A program made the position numbers and the translations under genes. Below are positions 7,007-17,663 of a DNA stretch of 64,000 nucleotides, one piece after another (positions within the stretch are counted from its first letter, which is position 1; every line of letters starts with the position of its first letter). The stretch is from Polaribacter aquimarinus (GTDB taxonomy: Bacteria > Bacteroidota > Bacteroidia > Flavobacteriales > Flavobacteriaceae), in NCBI RefSeq assembly GCF_003129485.1, contig NZ_QFFG01000001.1, forward strand, positions 372,001 through 436,000, given 5' to 3'. The notes under the pieces are model-generated. The model searched no databases, had not been told where the DNA came from, and saw nothing but the letters and a program-made list of their open reading frames with translations.

Positions 7007-8263
7007 TTATTTCAAAGAAATTTGATATTGTAAAACTGCCATTCCTTTATATCCTTTTTGTTGAATGGTGGTTGCATCAAAAATTGGACGATGCTGGTAC
7101 CCTAAACTAAACTTAGTATTATGTTTACCATCAAGCAAAAAGTTAACCGTAAAATCATAAACTGTCATTTGATCATTTAAAGCATCCCAATTAGAAGTTT
7201 GAATGGCAATATTAGGTTGAATAACAAAATTTTGACCCATTATTTTAGATGCTTTTAAAGCATATCCAAATTGCATATACCAAGTCGTTCCTGAACCAAT
7301 CATTGGAAATGCAACTCCAGCCCCATTGAAGTCTGTTCCACCACCTGTAGTTGGATTATTTGCACCTACATTTCTTATATAGTCTTTACCAAAATCATAA
7401 TCGTAATATCCTAAATAGGCTGTTATTGCAGTTTCATTAGAAAAAGGTAAATTTAGAAAAGAATCTATTGCCCAGTGTTTCATATCATATAAATTTGTTG
7501 AAGCTAACATTGCATCTCCATCACTCATAGCATTTTCTTGATATTGATAACCTAAACCTATATTAAATACTTTCTTTGTGTTTCCATAGGTTCCTGTTTG
7601 ATAGGCAGATTTGTTTGATTCATGCTCAAAAAATTGATATTTCACATATGTAGACGTTTTAACTCTTGGCTTGTTATTAGCAAAACCTACTTTACCTTGA
7701 GGTATTGCTGTTGTAATAAATGGTCTATTAAATGCTAATCTATAATCTAACCTTCCATATTGACCTTTTATCCAAGCACCAAACAATCGCCCTAAATCAT
7801 CATTTTTTTCTACAGAATTTAAAGTAAACAAAGGTGAATCTAACCCCATCAATGTTTTAGCAGAACGGATATTCCATCTATTCAAACCCTGCCATCCAGA
7901 TTTACCAAGACCTACTTCAAAAGCCTTATCAAAAGTATACTCTACATATAAATCTAACACCTCTAATTGAAAAGTTTTGTTTTTAAAATTATAGTTATTA
8001 CCCCCAAATATGGAGTAAACAAATATTTTTGGAGTAATTTGTGAAGAAATAGGTATTCTTAAACGTCTAATAGAAATATCCATAAAACTACTAGAAAACT
8101 CATTATCAATTAAAGAACCTTCATTTAAATCTGAATAACGGAACCAAATCTGTGAAGTCATATTCCACTTGATAACTGGTTTAAACTCTTCTTTCTCTTG
8201 TCCTTTTGAAATGGTTGAAGAAAATAATATTATAACTAACAACCACTTTTGAATACTTTTCAT
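7007..8263 (-). CDS. Outer-membrane porin, phosphate-selective porin O/P-like
   Basis: A 418-residue protein with a signal peptide (MKSIQKWLLVIILFSSTISKGQ) followed by many short amphipathic strands and a strand-type C-terminus (LQYQISLK), as in a beta-barrel. Features such as SFMDISIRRLRIPISSQITP, GLGKSGWQGLNRW and ending strands with alternating hydrophobic residues are those of the OprO/OprP-type porins common in Flavobacteriia. Barrel location in the outer membrane is a firm inference; phosphate selectivity is not. It stands alone, with a TAATTTTG promoter box at 8290-8297. A degenerate copy of its 3' end is found at 3723-3878 on the far side of the G8-domain gene. Confidence 0.78.
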   Translation of the reverse strand: MKSIQKWLLVIILFSSTISKGQEKEEFKPVIKWNMTSQIWFRYSDLNEGSLIDNEFSSSFMDISIRRLRIPISSQITPKIFVYSIFGGNNYNFKNKTFQLEVLDLYVEYTFDKAFEVGLGKSGWQGLNRWNIRSAKTLMGLDSPLFTLNSVEKNDDLGRLFGAWIKGQYGRLDYRLAFNRPFITTAIPQGKVGFANNKPRVKTSTYVKYQFFEHESNKSAYQTGTYGNTKKVFNIGLGYQYQENAMSDGDAMLASTNLYDMKHWAIDSFLNLPFSNETAITAYLGYYDYDFGKDYIRNVGANNPTTGGGTDFNGAGVAFPMIGSGTTWYMQFGYALKASKIMGQNFVIQPNIAIQTSNWDALNDQMTVYDFTVNFLLDGKHNTKFSLGYQHRPIFDATTIQQKGYKGMAVLQYQISLK

Positions 8264-8289
8264 CTTATAATATATTCTGAATTACAAGA

Positions 8290-8297
8290 CAAAATTA
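8290..8297 (-). promoter_or_regulatory. -7 box of the porin gene
   Basis: TAATTTTG fits TAnnTTTG and lies 27 bases upstream of the porin ATG. No convincing -33 TTG is visible. Confidence 0.4.
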
Positions 8298-8565
8298 GCT
8301 TTAACATTTTTTCTAAAACGTGATAAACATCATATAAAAACATTTTTTTTCAACTCCTAACTAGTACTAAATCGATGTAGTTTTAGAATTTCACAAACTC
8401 AAAACAAAAGCTATAAAGCAAAAAATGAATTTGATAAATAATTGAAATACTGAAATTTTCAAAAATCAATTTTAACCCCCTTTTTAAAGTATTTAAGCCA
8501 TTTTTAGAGTTATCAACATTTTTTAATTTTATCAACAAATTACAAAAAAAAGTAAGGTGTTTTAC

Positions 8566-8573
8566 TATATTTG
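8566..8573 (+). promoter_or_regulatory. -7 box of gyrB
   Basis: TATATTTG matches TAnnTTTG and lies 55 bases upstream of the gyrB ATG, implying a 5' leader of roughly 50 bases. Confidence 0.5.
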
Positions 8574-8613
8574 ATAGGTTATATTTTACACTAAAATACA
8601 ATCAAATAAATAA

Positions 8614-10566
<1,953 letters not shown>

Positions 10567-10586
10567 TTAATATTTATTATTCCCAT

Positions 10587-10624
10587 AAAAAAAGGTGTAT
10601 GATTCTTTATCATACACCTTTTTT
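10587..10624. terminator. Bidirectional terminator between gyrB and the DUF6588-like gene
   Basis: AAAAAAGGTGTATGAT, a 5-base loop, then the complement ending in a T-run: a long stem with A and T tracts on both sides, placed between convergent genes. Confidence 0.9.
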
Positions 10625-10646
10625 ATTAACCTGATATTAATTATAA

Positions 10647-11657
10647 TTATCTGATACTAAAACCAGCTCTAACAGTAAATACATCGTATTCTTGCGAAGC
10701 GTATTCAGCAGCAATGTTTATAAATAATAATTTTATACTTAAACCTATATTAGCTCTCATAGAACTGCCGTCATAAGCCAACTGAATAGGATCTGTGTAA
10801 GTTTTATTTGTAGCTGTTGTTTTGTATGTACCCAGCATATTTACATCTGTATCGTAAGAAGTTGTACCAATACCACCATACAAAGTAAAAATTGATAATT
10901 TTTTAGAAGCTAATAATTGAAACATTGTTGTTTTAGTATTAAATTCTAATGCTTGAGTAGGCTCATTATCTGGATCTAAAAAGAATTTAGATTTTACATC
11001 ATTCCAAGCAGCTAAAATAGATACATCAAAAGGTAATCTTTTTACAAAAGGAATCCATTGTTTTAAATCATGCATAACTCCAATACCAAAAGTTGAAAAT
11101 TCATACTCATTAGTAGCTTGCTTAGGCACAAAACGTATTTTTAAGTCTGTTTTCTTAAAAAGACCAATTCCTGCTTGCACCATAGCCGAAGGTACAACAC
11201 TATAACCTATAGCTTCTTTTAAACCTGAACCCGGTAAAGCTGAAGTAGAAATAGAGTTCCCGCTATTATCCGTAAATTGTAATAATGGTCTATCTGCTAA
11301 TTTCTGAGAACCAAATAAAGTTGGTAATTCTGCAGAAGCAGAAGGATTATTTGGATCAGAATCTAACTTAATATTATTGTAGTCTGAATTCGTAAAAGTA
11401 AAAGTCTCTGCTGTTTTTGGCACAAAAGCACCATTAGCAATAACAGCAATATCAATTCCTAAAAACTTATGTGCTTTAGCAGTAGTATACCAACCTCCAT
11501 TAATACCATTTCCAAAACCTGTAGGAAAAGGTTGTACATAACCTTTTAACATTGTTTGGGCATCACCTGTACCCCCTTCTAAAATCGACTCTAAATCTAT
11601 TTGCGAATATGTTGTTACTGTACACATGGCAAATAATGCAATAAATAATTTTCTCAT
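10647..11657 (-). CDS. Outer-membrane-type protein of unknown function (DUF6588-like)
   Basis: 336 residues with a signal peptide ending near TVTTYSQ. The body is beta-rich, with a strand-like ending (YDVFTVRAGFSIR) suggestive of an outer-membrane barrel. A repeated theme is 'GGWYTTAKAHKFLGIDIAV', which is mirrored in the divergent neighbour at 12445-13479 (NGWFYSAKSHKPFGFDFSV). The two are paralogs. I recall this family being catalogued as DUF6588, but this is memory, not a search. The gene lies 44 bases downstream of a small lipoprotein gene and is probably co-transcribed with it. No function is known to me. Confidence 0.65.
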   Translation of the reverse strand: MRKLFIALFAMCTVTTYSQIDLESILEGGTGDAQTMLKGYVQPFPTGFGNGINGGWYTTAKAHKFLGIDIAVIANGAFVPKTAETFTFTNSDYNNIKLDSDPNNPSASAELPTLFGSQKLADRPLLQFTDNSGNSISTSALPGSGLKEAIGYSVVPSAMVQAGIGLFKKTDLKIRFVPKQATNEYEFSTFGIGVMHDLKQWIPFVKRLPFDVSILAAWNDVKSKFFLDPDNEPTQALEFNTKTTMFQLLASKKLSIFTLYGGIGTTSYDTDVNMLGTYKTTATNKTYTDPIQLAYDGSSMRANIGLSIKLLFINIAAEYASQEYDVFTVRAGFSIR

Positions 11658-11701
11658 AAATATTTGTTTAGTTTGGTTAATGTGTTTATGTTGGTTTACT
11701 A

Positions 11702-12205
11702 TTACTCAACAACTGCTTTAATTTTAAACTTTAAATTTAAAGTAAAGCTATTGTCAGAAATAGGTGATGCTGTTGAACCATTTAGCTTTACCTGAACATT
11801 TCCTCCAGTTATGCTAGACAAAATATCAGAAGATCCTGAAGGAATAGTAATTGCACTTGACGGCACACCTGATTTTAGAGTTAAAGATTGATTAAATAAA
11901 GGTTTTCCTCCAATTTTCAAATCAAAATTTCCAGTTATGGTACCACCTCCATCATAATCCTTAAGAGTTATAATAACACTCTCTACATCGGCAGAAACAA
12001 ACTTACTACCATTATCTAATAAGTCTGAAACATCCATACTCTTATCTATGTCAACCTGTTGCGCTCCTTTTAATCCTGTAACTGTTGCATTTGTCTCGAA
12101 TTCATCTACAACAGCAAATTGTATTGGTCCATCTTCTTCACAATTACTAAATACAAATACTGCACAAAGTAATAATACTGTTTTCATAAGTTTAATTTTT
12201 TTCAT
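11702..12205 (-). CDS. Small lipoprotein, unknown function
   Basis: A 167-residue protein with a lipoprotein signal: basic start MKKIKLMK, hydrophobic TVLLLCAVFVF, and lipobox SNC at about residues 20-22. The acidic EEDG after the Cys would be compatible with surface export signals in Bacteroidetes, though this is an inference. The rest is Ser/Gly/Ile-rich and predicted to be beta strands, with no motif I recognise. It precedes the DUF6588-like gene in an apparent two-gene unit. It may be a partner of that barrel protein. Confidence 0.6.
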   Translation of the reverse strand: MKKIKLMKTVLLLCAVFVFSNCEEDGPIQFAVVDEFETNATVTGLKGAQQVDIDKSMDVSDLLDNGSKFVSADVESVIITLKDYDGGGTITGNFDLKIGGKPLFNQSLTLKSGVPSSAITIPSGSSDILSSITGGNVQVKLNGSTASPISDNSFTLNLKFKIKAVVE

Positions 12206-12444
12206 AATGTTCGGTTTAGATTATATTTGTTTATGTTGTAAATATACAGAAAAAAATATTTGTAAATAAATAAGAGAGAGCACCTATTTTTTTTGGTTCA
12301 TAAAATATATATACTTTGTGATAACAACATGTATAAATGGTAAATGATAGCTTACACAAAAAACAATTCATTTATATTTATTACATTTACTTTTTGTTGC
12401 CATAACAAAACAGTGAATTATTAATACCTAACCCCCTAAGAACA

Positions 12445-13479
12445 ATGAAAAAACATATTTTCATTATAACTTTATTCGTTTTTTACAATTTCCACGCTCA
12501 ATCTGGTTTCGAAACAATATTTTTAGCTGACAAAAACGATTCAAAAAAAATTATTTCCAGTTATTTTGCTCCCAGAATAGAAGGTTATTTGAGTGGTTTA
12601 AATAACGGATGGTTTTATAGCGCAAAATCTCATAAACCTTTTGGTTTTGATTTTTCAGTTAATCTAGTGAATGTTATTTACACTAATGATGACGAAGTTT
12701 TTAATACCGAAAATCTTAGCTCTTTAAACTTACCAAGCGGCAGTTTAATCGGAACAACCTCTTTAGGTGAAAAAACAACAACTCCTTTTTCAGTTACCAA
12801 AACGGTTAACGGTAATAATGTTACTGCTAATGGAATCTTTAATGGTGGTACAGATGGTTCTTTTTTTAACAAGACCTCATCAATACCAATAGCGCAAATT
12901 GGAGTGGGTATTTCTAATGGTTTTGACTTAATGTTAAGACTTACTCCTGAAATAAAGCTTAATAATGGTAATGAATCACTAAGTGTTTTGGGCTTTGGAT
13001 GTAAAAAAGAAGTGACCAATTGGTTTCCAAAATCAACAAAATTACCTTTACACCTCTCTATTATAGCAGGATATACTTTAATGACAGCAAATTACGGAAT
13101 CGAAAATAAAAGCTTTCCTTCAGGAAACGAATCTGGCATTCAAGTTCAAAATGCAATATCAGAATTTAGCTTAAGAAGTTTTACCCTTCAAACGATTGGT
13201 TCTTTAGAATGGAATACATTTAGTTTTTTTGGAAGTATAGGATATTACAATGGAAACTCAAATTTTAGGACTACAGGTAATTTTAAAGCAAAATACAAAG
13301 GAGCTATAAATCCAGAAATAGAAGATTTAGACATTCCTCAAGACATTAAATTTAATGTTAGTAATTTTAGTGCAACAATTGGTTCTAGGATCAATTTAAG
13401 GTATTTTAAAATTTTTGGTAGTTTTTCTATACAAGAATTCAAAACTACTAGTTTGGGTATTGCTTTCAGCATCAAATAA
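12445..13479 (+). CDS. Paralog of the DUF6588-like outer-membrane-type protein
   Basis: 344 residues with signal peptide (MKKHIFIITLFVFYNFHAQ). It shares with the 10647-11657 protein the early SYFAPRIEGYLSGLNNGWFYSAKSHKP region, the mid-protein AQIGVGISNGFDLMLRLTPE segment, and a barrel-like end (ATSLGIAFSIK type). The two genes diverge from a 239-base region. Transcription ends at the hairpin at 13501-13534. The function is unknown. Duplication followed by divergence is inferred. Confidence 0.65.
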   Translation: MKKHIFIITLFVFYNFHAQSGFETIFLADKNDSKKIISSYFAPRIEGYLSGLNNGWFYSAKSHKPFGFDFSVNLVNVIYTNDDEVFNTENLSSLNLPSGSLIGTTSLGEKTTTPFSVTKTVNGNNVTANGIFNGGTDGSFFNKTSSIPIAQIGVGISNGFDLMLRLTPEIKLNNGNESLSVLGFGCKKEVTNWFPKSTKLPLHLSIIAGYTLMTANYGIENKSFPSGNESGIQVQNAISEFSLRSFTLQTIGSLEWNTFSFFGSIGYYNGNSNFRTTGNFKAKYKGAINPEIEDLDIPQDIKFNVSNFSATIGSRINLRYFKIFGSFSIQEFKTTSLGIAFSIK

Positions 13480-13500
13480 AAAAAAACGAAAATATTTAAC

Positions 13501-13534
13501 AAAAAAAGACAACTAGTTTAGTTGTCTTTTTTTT
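13501..13534 (+). terminator. Terminator after the 12445-13479 gene
   Basis: AAAAAAAGACAACTA, a short loop, then TAGTTGTCTTTTTTTT: a 13-14 bp stem with a T-run. Confidence 0.88.
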
Positions 13535-13569
13535 ATGATATATATCACATAAAAATATTATTTATATCG

Positions 13570-13577
13570 TATTTTTG
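13570..13577 (+). promoter_or_regulatory. -7 box of mdh
   Basis: TATTTTTG matches TAnnTTTG, 40 bases upstream of the mdh ATG and just downstream of the preceding terminator. Confidence 0.4.
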
Positions 13578-13617
13578 TGGAAGAATTTTATCATAAAAAC
13601 TTAAAAAATAAATCATT

Positions 13618-14544
13618 ATGAAAGTTACAGTAGTAGGTGCTGGAGCAGTAGGTGCAAGTTGTGCTGAGTATATTGCAATTAAAGACTTCGCTTCTGAAGT
13701 TGTGTTACTAGACATTAAAGAAGGTTATGCTGAAGGAAAAGCAATGGACTTAATGCAAACAGCTTCTTTAAATGGGTTTGACACTAAAATTACAGGAAGC
13801 ACAAATGATTATGCAAAAACAGCTGGTTCTGATGTTTGTGTAATTACTTCTGGTATTCCTCGTAAACCAGGAATGACTCGTGAAGAATTAATTGGAATCA
13901 ATGCAGGAATTGTAAAAACTGTTTCTTCTAACTTAATTGAGCATTCTCCAAACACTATTATCATTGTGGTTTCTAATCCTATGGATACGATGACGTATTT
14001 AGTTCATAAAACTACTGGATTACCTAAAAATAAAATTATTGGAATGGGTGGAGCTTTAGATTCTGCTCGTTTTAAATACAGATTAGCGGAAGCATTAAGC
14101 GCTCCTATTTCTGATGTTGATGGAATGGTAATTGGAGGTCACTCCGATGTGGGTATGGTTCCATTAACGCGTTTGGCAACTAGAAATTCTGTTCCTGTTT
14201 CTGAATTTATTTCTAAAGAAAGATTACAACAGGTTTTAGAAGACACTAAAGTTGGTGGTGCTACATTAACTAAATTGTTAGGTACTTCTGCTTGGTATGC
14301 TCCTGGTGCTGCAGTAAGCGGAATGGTTCAAGCGATTGCTTGTGATACAAAAAAAATATTTCCTTGTTCTTCTTTATTAGAAGGAGAATTTGGTTTAAAT
14401 GATTTATGTATTGGAGTTCCTGCTGTTTTAGGTAAAAATGGAATTGAAAGTATTGTAGAAATTGAATTAAGTGATGCTGAAAAAGCACATTTAGCAAAAT
14501 CTGCTGAAGGAGTTACTAAAACTAACGGATTGTTAGAATTATAA
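13618..14544 (+). CDS. mdh: Malate dehydrogenase
   Basis: NAD-dependent malate dehydrogenase of the TCA cycle, 308 residues, of the lactate dehydrogenase-like type usual in Bacteroidetes. The nucleotide-binding glycine motif is VVGAGAVGASCAEYIA at the N-terminus. The adenine-binding Asp is in LLDIKEG. The substrate Arg cluster is in GIPRKPGMTREEL, and the catalytic His is in IGGHSDVGMVPL (about residue 178). The gene is flanked by terminators on both sides and so is monocistronic. Confidence 0.96.
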   Translation: MKVTVVGAGAVGASCAEYIAIKDFASEVVLLDIKEGYAEGKAMDLMQTASLNGFDTKITGSTNDYAKTAGSDVCVITSGIPRKPGMTREELIGINAGIVKTVSSNLIEHSPNTIIIVVSNPMDTMTYLVHKTTGLPKNKIIGMGGALDSARFKYRLAEALSAPISDVDGMVIGGHSDVGMVPLTRLATRNSVPVSEFISKERLQQVLEDTKVGGATLTKLLGTSAWYAPGAAVSGMVQAIACDTKKIFPCSSLLEGEFGLNDLCIGVPAVLGKNGIESIVEIELSDAEKAHLAKSAEGVTKTNGLLEL

Positions 14545-14570
14545 AAACCTATTTTAGATTTTATAAAATA

Positions 14571-14603
14571 AAAAAAGTCCAGCTTTAAAGCTGGACTTTT
14601 TTT
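14571..14603. terminator. Bidirectional terminator between mdh and the SRPBCC gene
   Basis: AAAAAAGTCCAGCTTTAAAGCTGGACTTTTTTT, near-perfect palindrome with A and T tracts; it overlaps the stop codon of the convergent gene. Confidence 0.9.
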
Positions 14604-15030
14604 ATTGCTCTATATATTTTTTTAATCTGTTTGTAAAATAAGTCCAACCTTCAATACAACTCTCACTAGTAAGCTCAGGAATTGAAAATTGATTAAATAT
14701 TTCTACCCCTTCTACTTTAACTTTAAAGTTTTTCATACCATTTTCTAATTCTGAAATATAAAAAGTTACAACAAAAGGTTGTTTTATATAATCAGGATAT
14801 GTCCATTCTACTTTTATTCTATTAAAAACATCTACATCTACAACTTCCCATAAATGATAAAAGACACGTTCTTCATTTTTAATGACAAACCAAGTTTTAA
14901 AACCTATTTCTGCTTTAAAATCAGGGATATTATCAAAAAACCAATGTCTCATTTGACTAACATCAGTAACAGCATTCCAAATTTTTTCTTCTGATGCTTT
15001 TATACTTATATCAACAATTATTGATTTCAT
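14602..15030 (-). CDS. SRPBCC-domain protein (AHSA1-like)
   Basis: A 142-residue single-domain protein with the START/Bet v1-like layout of the activator-of-Hsp90 C-terminal (AHSA1) group: IKASEEKIWNAVTDVSQMRHWF at the start, a middle strand set ending in VEWTYPDY, and the typical GWTYFTNRLKKYIE final helix. Such proteins bind small hydrophobic ligands or act as toxin-antitoxin or stress accessory factors; no specific ligand can be inferred. It lies 9 bases downstream of fhs, so it is probably co-transcribed, but there is no obvious functional link. Confidence 0.75.
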   Translation of the reverse strand: MKSIIVDISIKASEEKIWNAVTDVSQMRHWFFDNIPDFKAEIGFKTWFVIKNEERVFYHLWEVVDVDVFNRIKVEWTYPDYIKQPFVVTFYISELENGMKNFKVKVEGVEIFNQFSIPELTSESCIEGWTYFTNRLKKYIEQ

Positions 15031-15039
15031 TTATTATTT

Positions 15040-16716
15040 TTAAGACAATCCAGAAATAACTCCATCATTATCTATAGTCATATTTTCTGATGCAGGTTGA
15101 CTTGGCAACCCAGGCATTCGCATCATTTTACCTAAAATAGGAATTACAAATTGTGCACCAGCAGCTATTTCAATTTCTCTAACAGTTACAGTAAAGCCTT
15201 CAGGCCTTCCAATTAAAGCTGCATTATCTGAAAATGATTTCTGAGTTTTTGCCATACAAACAGCAAAATCGTTAAAACCTAATCTATCTATTCTTCTCAA
15301 ATTTAATTGTGCTTGTTTGCTATATTCAATAATAGAAGCTCCATAAATTTCTTTGGCAATCTTCTCAATTTTATCTTTTATGGGAGAACTCCAATCATAC
15401 AAAGGTTTGTATTGTGTTGCTTTATTTTCAACAACATTTACAACAGCTTTTGCTAGGTTCTTAGTTCCTTCTCCTCCTTTTACCCAACCTTCAGATAAAA
15501 CTGCTTCTACCCCTAAATTAGCACACTTTTCTATCACAAAATCCACTTCTTCTTTAGAATCAGAAATAAATGAATTAATAGCAACCACTGGCTCAATATT
15601 ATATTTTCTTATATTCTCAATATGTTTTTCCAAGTTTTTAAATCCTTCAGTTACTCTTTCTAAATTTGGTCTATTGTAATCTACTTTTGCCGCACCTCCG
15701 TGATGACGTAAAGCCCTAATAGTTGCTACCAAAACCACACATTTTGGATTCAATTTTGCGAATTGAGATTTAATGTTCAAAAACTTTTCTGCGCCTAAAT
15801 CAGCACCAAAACCAGCTTCTGTAACTACATAATTAGATAAAGACAATCCCATTTTCGTTGCAATAATAGTGTTTGTTCCTTGTGCAATATTCGCAAATGG
15901 ACCTCCGTGAATTATTGCAGGATTTTCTTCTAAAGTTTGTACTAGATTCGGTTTAATGGCATCTTTTAATAAAATAGCCATCGCATTTTCAGCTTTTAAA
16001 TCACTAGCAAAAACTGGCTTTTTATCATAAGTAAATCCAATAAAGATATTCCCTAATCGTTCTTTAAGATTTTCTAAATCTGATGACATACACAAAATTG
16101 CCATTACTTCTGATGCAGGGGTAATATTAAAACCATCTTGTCTAGGAATTCCATTTGCTGTTCCTCCTAGTCCTATTGTAATATCTCTCAAAGAACGATC
16201 ATTCATATCAATAACACGTTTCCAAAGAATAGTTCTAGGATCAATATTTAAATTATTGTCTTTACTTTGAATATTATTATCAATCAAAGCCGATAATAAA
16301 TTATTAGCTTTTTCTACTGCGTTAAAATCACCTGTAAAATGCAAATTGATATCTTCCATTGGTACAACCTGAGAATACCCTCCTCCAGCTGCCCCTCCTT
16401 TAATACCAAAAACTGGGCCTAAAGATGGCTCTCTTAAAACCACTGTAGCTTGTTTCCCTATTTTATTTAACCCTTCTGTTAAACCTATAGAAACTGTAGT
16501 TTTACCTTCTCCAGCAGGAGTTGGAGTAAGAGCCGTTACTAAAACAAGGTTATTTTGATTTACCTTATTATCATTAATTAGAGATAAAGGAAGTTTTGCT
16601 TTATATTTCCCATACATTTCTAAATCATCTTCATCAACTTCTAATTTCTTTGCAATTTCTCGAATATGTTTAAGTGTTTTAGCTTGGGCAATTTCTATAT
16701 CAGATTGATGTATCAT
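15040..16716 (-). CDS. fhs: Formate-tetrahydrofolate ligase
   Basis: 558 residues, the family's usual length. It makes 10-formyl-THF from formate, THF and ATP, feeding purine synthesis and fMet-tRNA formation. The ATP-binding P-loop-like segment is TPTPAGEGKTTVSIGL near residue 60-75, followed by REPSLGPVFGIKGGAAGGG. Other diagnostic blocks are HFTGDFNAVEKANN, LWKRVIDMNDRSLR and the C-terminal MPGLPSQPASENMTID. It is the first gene of a two-gene minus-strand unit with the SRPBCC protein. Confidence 0.97.
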   Translation of the reverse strand: MIHQSDIEIAQAKTLKHIREIAKKLEVDEDDLEMYGKYKAKLPLSLINDNKVNQNNLVLVTALTPTPAGEGKTTVSIGLTEGLNKIGKQATVVLREPSLGPVFGIKGGAAGGGYSQVVPMEDINLHFTGDFNAVEKANNLLSALIDNNIQSKDNNLNIDPRTILWKRVIDMNDRSLRDITIGLGGTANGIPRQDGFNITPASEVMAILCMSSDLENLKERLGNIFIGFTYDKKPVFASDLKAENAMAILLKDAIKPNLVQTLEENPAIIHGGPFANIAQGTNTIIATKMGLSLSNYVVTEAGFGADLGAEKFLNIKSQFAKLNPKCVVLVATIRALRHHGGAAKVDYNRPNLERVTEGFKNLEKHIENIRKYNIEPVVAINSFISDSKEEVDFVIEKCANLGVEAVLSEGWVKGGEGTKNLAKAVVNVVENKATQYKPLYDWSSPIKDKIEKIAKEIYGASIIEYSKQAQLNLRRIDRLGFNDFAVCMAKTQKSFSDNAALIGRPEGFTVTVREIEIAAGAQFVIPILGKMMRMPGLPSQPASENMTIDNDGVISGLS

Positions 16717-16891
16717 ATTATCAATTTAAAAGTGTAAATTTACAAATTTCAACAATAAAAATAATCATTTTTATATAATCTATAATATTTCATCGTTTTT
16801 TTGACTATAAATTATATATTACACAATAAAACTAATAATCTTAAGGTTCTAAATAAGATTTATTTTCACTTCATTTAAAGTACTTTTTTTA

Positions 16892-16899
16892 TATATTTG
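16892..16899 (+). promoter_or_regulatory. -7 box just upstream of the 16904 gene
   Basis: TATATTTG ends 4 bases before the ATG at 16904, so the transcript would begin at or near the start codon (leaderless or nearly so), unless translation begins further in. Confidence 0.5.
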
Positions 16900-16903
16900 G
16901 CAG

Positions 16904-17506
16904 ATGAATGCAAAGTGGTACATCAGTACTTTATTTTTATTATTTAGCCTTTTCGGAACTATTCAAGAGCAAGTTACTACACCTAATCAAGAAATTGTAC
17001 TTGAATTTTTTGATGTAACCATTAATAATAAAAATATTGAAAGTACTATTGCAGATGTAAAAGAAAAGCTTCTCGATGTTGGTGTTTCTAATATTGTTAT
17101 TAACAAAACAAAAAACGGAACTTTAAAAATTTCATACTACAGCACAATTCCAATAGACAATGTTCGAAAAGCTTTAGAAAAAGAACAAAAGTTCATTTTA
17201 AATCAAGGTTCAGAAAAAAAAGACAAAAACAATACTCTTGAATACAATATTGATATTTATGAATTAACAAATGAAGCTGATACTTCCAACACTTCGGATG
17301 ACAAGTTTGTGTTAGAAATTAAATTTCAATCTGATAGGTTTATAACCTACAACTCTTTGGCTTTTCTAAAACTTGTAGATTCAGCAAAAGAAACCTTACT
17401 CTTTAGTACTAACTATAATAAATATAAAAACTTTCCTTTTGTAAAGGATAAATCTTCGTACAAAGAACCAGAAGTTAGGGCTGGACCTTTAAAATTTATC
17501 AGCTAA
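16904..17506 (+). CDS. Secreted or membrane-anchored protein of unknown function
   Basis: 200 residues with an N-terminal signal/anchor (KWYISTLFLLFSLFGTI) and a soluble remainder. After it comes a segment resembling a small alpha/beta domain (EIVLEFFDVTINNKNIESTIADVKEKLLDVGVSNI is the start, about residues 29-63), then a Lys/Asp-rich stretch. I do not recognise the family. It is 157 bases upstream of secDF in the same direction, but secDF has its own promoter, so linkage is uncertain. Confidence 0.5.
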   Translation: MNAKWYISTLFLLFSLFGTIQEQVTTPNQEIVLEFFDVTINNKNIESTIADVKEKLLDVGVSNIVINKTKNGTLKISYYSTIPIDNVRKALEKEQKFILNQGSEKKDKNNTLEYNIDIYELTNEADTSNTSDDKFVLEIKFQSDRFITYNSLAFLKLVDSAKETLLFSTNYNKYKNFPFVKDKSSYKEPEVRAGPLKFIS

Positions 17507-17592
17507 AAATGTGTTTTTCACATATTCTTTCATCATATTCATTTGATGAATATTAGACTCATAATCACAACAAAACAAACCATAAAATAAAA

Positions 17593-17623
17593 TTGTCAGG
17601 TTTTAAGATAAGCTATATATTTG
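17593..17623 (+). promoter_or_regulatory. secDF promoter
   Basis: TTG at 17593-17595 and TATATTTG at 17616-17623 are separated by 20 bases, the classic Bacteroidetes -33/-7 arrangement. The secDF ATG is 40 bases downstream. Confidence 0.65.
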
Positions 17624-17663
17624 CTCGTTTTAAAAAAAAATTTGACTGCAAAATAAATACAAA

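Noticed and set aside
8383-8601. 72-codon minus-strand frame upstream of gyrB
   Set aside because: Unremarkable composition, overlaps the gyrB promoter and DnaA-like boxes, no domain pattern.
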